A stretch of 9,837 bases of DNA from Clostridiales bacterium UBA1389 (GTDB taxonomy: Bacteria; Bacillota; Clostridia; Oscillospirales; CAG-382): the NCBI GenBank assembly GCA_002305335.1, contig DBQR01000047.1, positions 7,824-17,660 on the forward strand, read 5' to 3'. Every line of letters begins with the position of its first letter. Within the stretch, counting starts at the first letter, position 1. A program made the translations under genes and the position numbers. Under the pieces are notes generated by a model. It searched no databases. It was not told where the DNA came from and saw only the letters and a program-made list of their open reading frames with translations. Of this stretch, positions 6,482-9,837 are shown in pieces.

Positions 6482-7891
6482 ATGTTTAAAAGCGTTTTTT
6501 CAAGGTATATTGCCTTTATAACCCTCCTTATGGCTTTTTCCATAGCCCTGCTGGTGCTTACCGTTTCCACAATGCTTGCCAGCTATTCCGCCGATTCCAA
6601 AACGGACTTAATGAATAAAACCGCCGACAGTGTCCTAATGGCCACCGAAACCTATTTTCATTTTTCCGACGGTAACGAAGTTTCGGAACTGTTTATCGAC
6701 GACATTAAGGGGATTGCCGAAATTTCCGACTCCCTTGTGTATATTTTGGATAAAGACGGCATACTCCTTGTTACTAACGATAAGAACTTAACCATAGGGA
6801 ATATTTTACTTGACAGCGCAACACTGGAAAACATTAAGGCAAACCCCAATTCCTATTCCATGAGCCGAATAAACAATACCTTCGGCCAGCAGCGCTATAA
6901 TATTTTCAGGACAATTACCATTGACGGCGGGGACGCGGGGATTGTAATACTCTCCTCCCTCACCAACCTTGACTCCTCCCTTACGGGGCCCATGATACGG
7001 ACAATACTTGTGGCCTCCATATGGATTCTCCTTGCCTCCTGCATAACCGTGTTCATCCTCTTCCAGCGGATTGTGGACCCCCTTAAGAAGCTGAGCGAGG
7101 CGGCAAAGGCCTTTGCCAAGGGGGATTTCAAAAAGCGGGTTTACGTTACGGGGAACGACGAAGTGGCGGAGCTTGCCAACGCCTTCAACAATATGGCCGC
7201 CGTCCTTGAAAAGAACGAGGAACTCAGGAATTCCTTTTTGGGTTCGGTAAGCCACGACCTTAAAACACCCATGACGGTTATTCAGGGGTTTGTGGACGGT
7301 ATACGGGACGGCACCATACCCATGGAAAAACAGGATTATTACCTTGGCATAATCTCCTCCGAGGTCAGACGGCTTACCCGCCTTGTAAACTCACTGCTGG
7401 AAATTTCACGGATGCAGTCGGGGGAAAGAAAGCTGAACTACACCTACTTCAACGTTTCGGAAAAGGCAAGGCAGGTGCTTTTGACCTTTGAAAAGCGGAT
7501 TGACGAAAAACGGCTGGAAGTGGAGTTCAACTGTCCCGAGGAAATAACCGTCCACGCCGACACCGACGCAATTCATCAGGTGCTGTATAATCTTATGGAC
7601 AATGCGGTGAAATTCGTAAACAAGGGCGGAAAATTAACGGTGACCCTCGAGCAGAGGAACAAAAAGGTGCGTATTGCCGTAAGAAACACCGGCGAAGGCA
7701 TACCCGCCGACGAACTTCCCCATGTGTTTGACCGCTTTTACAAATCCGACCGGTCAAGGGGTCTTGACAAAACCGGAACCGGTCTTGGGCTTTATATCGC
7801 CAAAACCAACATAAACATGCACAACGGGGAAATTTCCGTCCAGTCGAAGCAGGGGGAATACACCGAATTTGTCTTTACCCTCCCTCTTTAA
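6482..7891 (+). CDS. Membrane sensor histidine kinase (HAMP, HisKA, HATPase_c)
   Basis: A 469-residue two-component sensor kinase of the inner membrane. Segments: transmembrane helix 1 at about 9-34, an extracytoplasmic sensor of about 135 residues with a PAS/Cache-like stretch (VYILDKDGILLVTND, 86-100), transmembrane helix 2 at about 173-195, a HAMP linker at about 196-247, the HisKA dimerisation domain with phospho-acceptor His258 in VSHDLKTPM, and the ATPase domain with N-box Asn374 (LMDNAVKF), G1 box NTGEGIP (402-408), F-box FDRFYKSD (416-423) and G2 box GTGLGLYIAK (432-441). The G1 box has Asn402 where Asp is most common. All catalytic elements are present, so it should be active. No response regulator gene adjoins it: upstream is divergent pcrA and downstream is an HtrA protease, so its regulator is encoded elsewhere. 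The signal sensed is unknown; linkage to HtrA suggests envelope stress (inference). Confidence 0.95.
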   Translation: MFKSVFSRYIAFITLLMAFSIALLVLTVSTMLASYSADSKTDLMNKTADSVLMATETYFHFSDGNEVSELFIDDIKGIAEISDSLVYILDKDGILLVTNDKNLTIGNILLDSATLENIKANPNSYSMSRINNTFGQQRYNIFRTITIDGGDAGIVILSSLTNLDSSLTGPMIRTILVASIWILLASCITVFILFQRIVDPLKKLSEAAKAFAKGDFKKRVYVTGNDEVAELANAFNNMAAVLEKNEELRNSFLGSVSHDLKTPMTVIQGFVDGIRDGTIPMEKQDYYLGIISSEVRRLTRLVNSLLEISRMQSGERKLNYTYFNVSEKARQVLLTFEKRIDEKRLEVEFNCPEEITVHADTDAIHQVLYNLMDNAVKFVNKGGKLTVTLEQRNKKVRIAVRNTGEGIPADELPHVFDRFYKSDRSRGLDKTGTGLGLYIAKTNINMHNGEISVQSKQGEYTEFVFTLPL

Positions 7892-7935
7892 GGGTTTTTT
7901 AAGGAATATAAAGCATTATTGTGTTACTCCAATCG

Positions 7936-7941
7936 AAAGGA
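7936..7941 (+). promoter_or_regulatory. Ribosome binding site that decides the protease start
   Basis: AAAGGA with 8 bases to the ATG at 7950. It supports that start over the ATG at 7941, which overlaps the site, and over the TTG at 7869 inside the kinase gene. Confidence 0.75.
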
Positions 7942-7949
7942 TGAGCTTA

Positions 7950-9302
7950 ATGGAAGAAAGAAACGATTTGAATAATCAGACCGGAAATCAGGAAGAGATA
8001 AACACCCCCGTTTATTCGGAACCGAATAACCAAAGCAGCGGATATTCGAAAAATTACTATTATGTCTGGGACGGGGAGAATTTCGTAAAGCAAAAAAAGA
8101 GAAGGGCGATAAGAGCCCTTGCCCTCACCGTGGTGGTGGCGCTAATCGTTTCGGTAATAGGCCTTTCCGCCGCTGTGTATTCCCTTCAGGACAAGAACGG
8201 GAAGGATGTTTCAGATAATTCGGAATATTCCGAAAGCAATTTTTCCGAAAGTAATACCAGCATAAGCGAAAACAACGGCAAATTCGTTAATTCCGGAAAT
8301 ATTAAAATAAAACCCAAGCCCGAAGATGAGATAACAACCATAACGGAGCTTTACGAACAGGTTTCCCCAAGCTGCTGCTCGATTTACATACCCATAGGGA
8401 CGGGGTACACCTTAGGCAGCGGCTTTGTGGTGGACGCCGAGGAGGGCTATATAGTCACCAACAACCATGTGGTTGAGGACAACGACGGCACCATTCAGGT
8501 GAAATTCTATGACGGCACCACCTATGAAGCAACTTTAGTGGGGGGTGACGAGCTAACCGACATTGCCGTTTTGAAAATCGAAGCCGAAGACCTTAAGGCT
8601 ATCGAACTGGGGGACAGTTCCCAGGTTAAGGTGGGGGACCACGTCATCGCCATAGGCACCCCCTATGATTTATCCCTTGCGGGAACCCTCACCAACGGGG
8701 TTATTTCCGGCGTTGACAGAAATATCGAGCTTAGGGACGATTACGGAACCATCGTTAAGACCATGAAGCTGTTACAGACCAACTCATCCATAAACCCCGG
8801 CAACTCCGGCGGCCCCCTTATAAATATGTACGGTCAGGTTGTGGGCATAAACACCCTGAAACTGATGGACGAATACGAGGGGCTGGGTTTTGCCATACCC
8901 ATGTCCTATGCGGTTGTGGTCATTAACAACCTTATCGACTACGGCGAGGTGCGGGACGAAACCGGGCTTGTAAAGGCCACCGCCAAGCTTAACATTAAGG
9001 TCTGCACCTACCCCACCACCGACGAATTCACCAAAGAAACATATGAACTCCCCGATAATGTCCCCGAAGGGATTTTGGTTATCGAGGTTTCACGGAACAC
9101 CGCCATATACAAAGCGGGACTTGAGGTTTACGATATCATAACCGAATTCAACGGGGTTAGAATAAAAACCTATTCCGACCTTTCTGCCCAGCTTGCCAAG
9201 TATGCCGCCGGGGACCAGGTGACCCTTAAGATATACCGAATTAACCGTAAGGGAACCGGAACCTATCACGAAATCACCTTTAAGCTGGAATCGGCGAAGT
9301 AG
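7950..9302 (+). CDS. Membrane-anchored HtrA/DegP-family serine protease with PDZ domain
   Basis: A 450-residue trypsin-like protease for envelope protein quality control. From the ATG at 7950: a cytoplasmic Asn/Gln-rich tail (1-50) containing SKNYYYVWDGENFVKQKK, a transmembrane anchor at about 54-78, a Ser/Asn/Glu-rich linker at about 85-112, a protease domain at about 125-335, and a single PDZ domain at about 345-447. The triad is His173 (TNNHVV), Asp204 (LTDIAVLKI) and Ser286 (NPGNSGGPL), all intact. One PDZ domain and an N-terminal anchor match Gram-positive HtrA proteins rather than periplasmic DegP with two PDZ domains. The frame extends upstream to a TTG at 7869 within the kinase gene, but that start has no ribosome binding site. 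The gene follows the kinase by 58 bp with no obvious promoter of its own, and precedes the glycosylase gene by 4 bp. It could be called htrA or degP-like; I leave the symbol empty because clostridial paralogues are not distinguishable here. Confidence 0.95.
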   Translation: MEERNDLNNQTGNQEEINTPVYSEPNNQSSGYSKNYYYVWDGENFVKQKKRRAIRALALTVVVALIVSVIGLSAAVYSLQDKNGKDVSDNSEYSESNFSESNTSISENNGKFVNSGNIKIKPKPEDEITTITELYEQVSPSCCSIYIPIGTGYTLGSGFVVDAEEGYIVTNNHVVEDNDGTIQVKFYDGTTYEATLVGGDELTDIAVLKIEAEDLKAIELGDSSQVKVGDHVIAIGTPYDLSLAGTLTNGVISGVDRNIELRDDYGTIVKTMKLLQTNSSINPGNSGGPLINMYGQVVGINTLKLMDEYEGLGFAIPMSYAVVVINNLIDYGEVRDETGLVKATAKLNIKVCTYPTTDEFTKETYELPDNVPEGILVIEVSRNTAIYKAGLEVYDIITEFNGVRIKTYSDLSAQLAKYAAGDQVTLKIYRINRKGTGTYHEITFKLESAK

Positions 9303-9306
9303 CACG

Positions 9307-9822
9307 ATGGAAGGCAGAATTCTTACAAAGGAATATTTCCTGAATCCCGCCACAGTGATTGCTTCCGATCTGGTGGGTAAATATCTTTGCGTCTGCATAA
9401 ACGGCCAAACCCAAAAGCGGATGATTACCGAAACCGAATGCTATTTCGGGGAGGAGGACACCGCCTGCCATGCCTCAAAGGGGAAAACCAACCGGACAAA
9501 AATCCTGTTTGAGGATGGAGGTATAGCCTATATCTACCTTTGCTACGGCATACACTCCCTATTAAACGTGGTGACGGGGGAAAAGGATCATCCCGAAGCG
9601 GTGCTTATAAGAGGAATCGAGGGGGCATATGGCCCCGGAAAGCTTACCAAGGAACTGGGGATAACCACCCTGCTAAACGGAATTTCCCTTATTGACAGCG
9701 GCATTATGTGGATTGAGGACTGGAATATTAAACCGAAGATTATTGCCTCAAAGCGGATAGGTATTGATTACGCCTTGGAAAAGGACAGAAACAGGCTGTG
9801 GCGTTACACAATCGAAAAATAA
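9307..9822 (+). CDS. 3-methyladenine DNA glycosylase, MPG/AAG family
   Basis: A 171-residue monofunctional DNA glycosylase that removes alkylated or deaminated purines (3-methyladenine, hypoxanthine, ethenoadenine in the family) to start base excision repair. Residues matching human AAG by motif: the general base Glu44 and stacking Tyr46 in TETECYFG (human Glu125, Tyr127), His55 (His136), the intercalating Tyr77 in YIYLCYG (Tyr159), Asn87 in LLNVV (Asn169) and Arg102 in LIRGIE (Arg182). GPGKLTKELGI (109-119) is the next family block. It is slightly shorter than typical bacterial members (about 190-200 residues), but all blocks are present and the end, LWRYTIEK, looks natural. The start lies 4 bp after the protease stop with only a weak upstream GGAA, so translation is probably coupled to the protease gene. 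Confidence 0.94.
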   Translation: MEGRILTKEYFLNPATVIASDLVGKYLCVCINGQTQKRMITETECYFGEEDTACHASKGKTNRTKILFEDGGIAYIYLCYGIHSLLNVVTGEKDHPEAVLIRGIEGAYGPGKLTKELGITTLLNGISLIDSGIMWIEDWNIKPKIIASKRIGIDYALEKDRNRLWRYTIEK

Positions 9823-9837
9823 GAAAAGAGCCGGAAA

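Noticed and set aside
6806..7255. A 149-codon minus-strand ORF opposite the histidine kinase
   Set aside because: Shadow in the same antisense register; it covers the HAMP and HisKA coding region and shows no domain of its own.
7882..7900. Possible terminator at the kinase-protease junction (CCCT, 5-base loop, AGGG, six T)
   Set aside because: The stem has only 4 pairs and is too weak for a convincing terminator, and the next gene has no visible promoter. At most it is a weak attenuator.
7869..7949. A longer protease form starting at a TTG inside the kinase gene
   Set aside because: It would add 27 residues with no family resemblance, overlap the kinase stop, and lacks a ribosome binding site, while AAAGGA sits 8 bases before the ATG at 7950.

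Overview
The window looks like chromosomal housekeeping sequence from a low-to-mid-GC Gram-positive bacterium, most likely a clostridial (Clostridia) lineage. The reasons are a PcrA-type rather than proteobacterial UvrD-type helicase, strong AGGAG-like ribosome binding sites, sigma-A-type promoters, a DUF1015 protein of the kind common in Clostridia, and a membrane-anchored HtrA with a long cytoplasmic tail. I see no insertion sequence, prophage, CRISPR array, tRNA or rRNA. The species cannot be named from the sequence alone.

The layout is two divergent operons around a 198-bp promoter region (6284-6481). Leftward, on the minus strand, lie pcrA (DNA helicase), a DUF1015 protein of unknown function, and valS (valyl-tRNA synthetase, running off the left edge with nearly all of the protein present). 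The three reading frames are close together (57-bp and 6-bp gaps) and probably co-transcribed. Rightward, on the plus strand, lie a HAMP sensor histidine kinase, a membrane-anchored HtrA-family serine protease, and a 3-methyladenine DNA glycosylase of the MPG/AAG family (58-bp and 4-bp gaps). The window ends 15 bases after the glycosylase stop codon.

Both operons have an easily seen promoter with the same elements, TTGATT, 17 bp, TATAAT, one on each strand. The pcrA transcript should begin almost exactly at a GC-rich hairpin. The kinase transcript should have a leader of only about 15 bases, nearly all of it ribosome binding site.

Functionally, the left operon joins DNA repair and replication-conflict resolution (PcrA) with translation (ValS) and an unknown protein. 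The right operon joins an envelope sensor, an envelope protease and a base-excision repair enzyme. The kinase has no response regulator beside it, so its partner must be elsewhere. The points most worth a second look are this kinase-protease-glycosylase unit without a regulator, and the DUF1015 start, where a perfect hairpin separates a good Shine-Dalgarno sequence from the true ATG and contains a decoy ATG in another frame. I found no clear case of an entirely new system.
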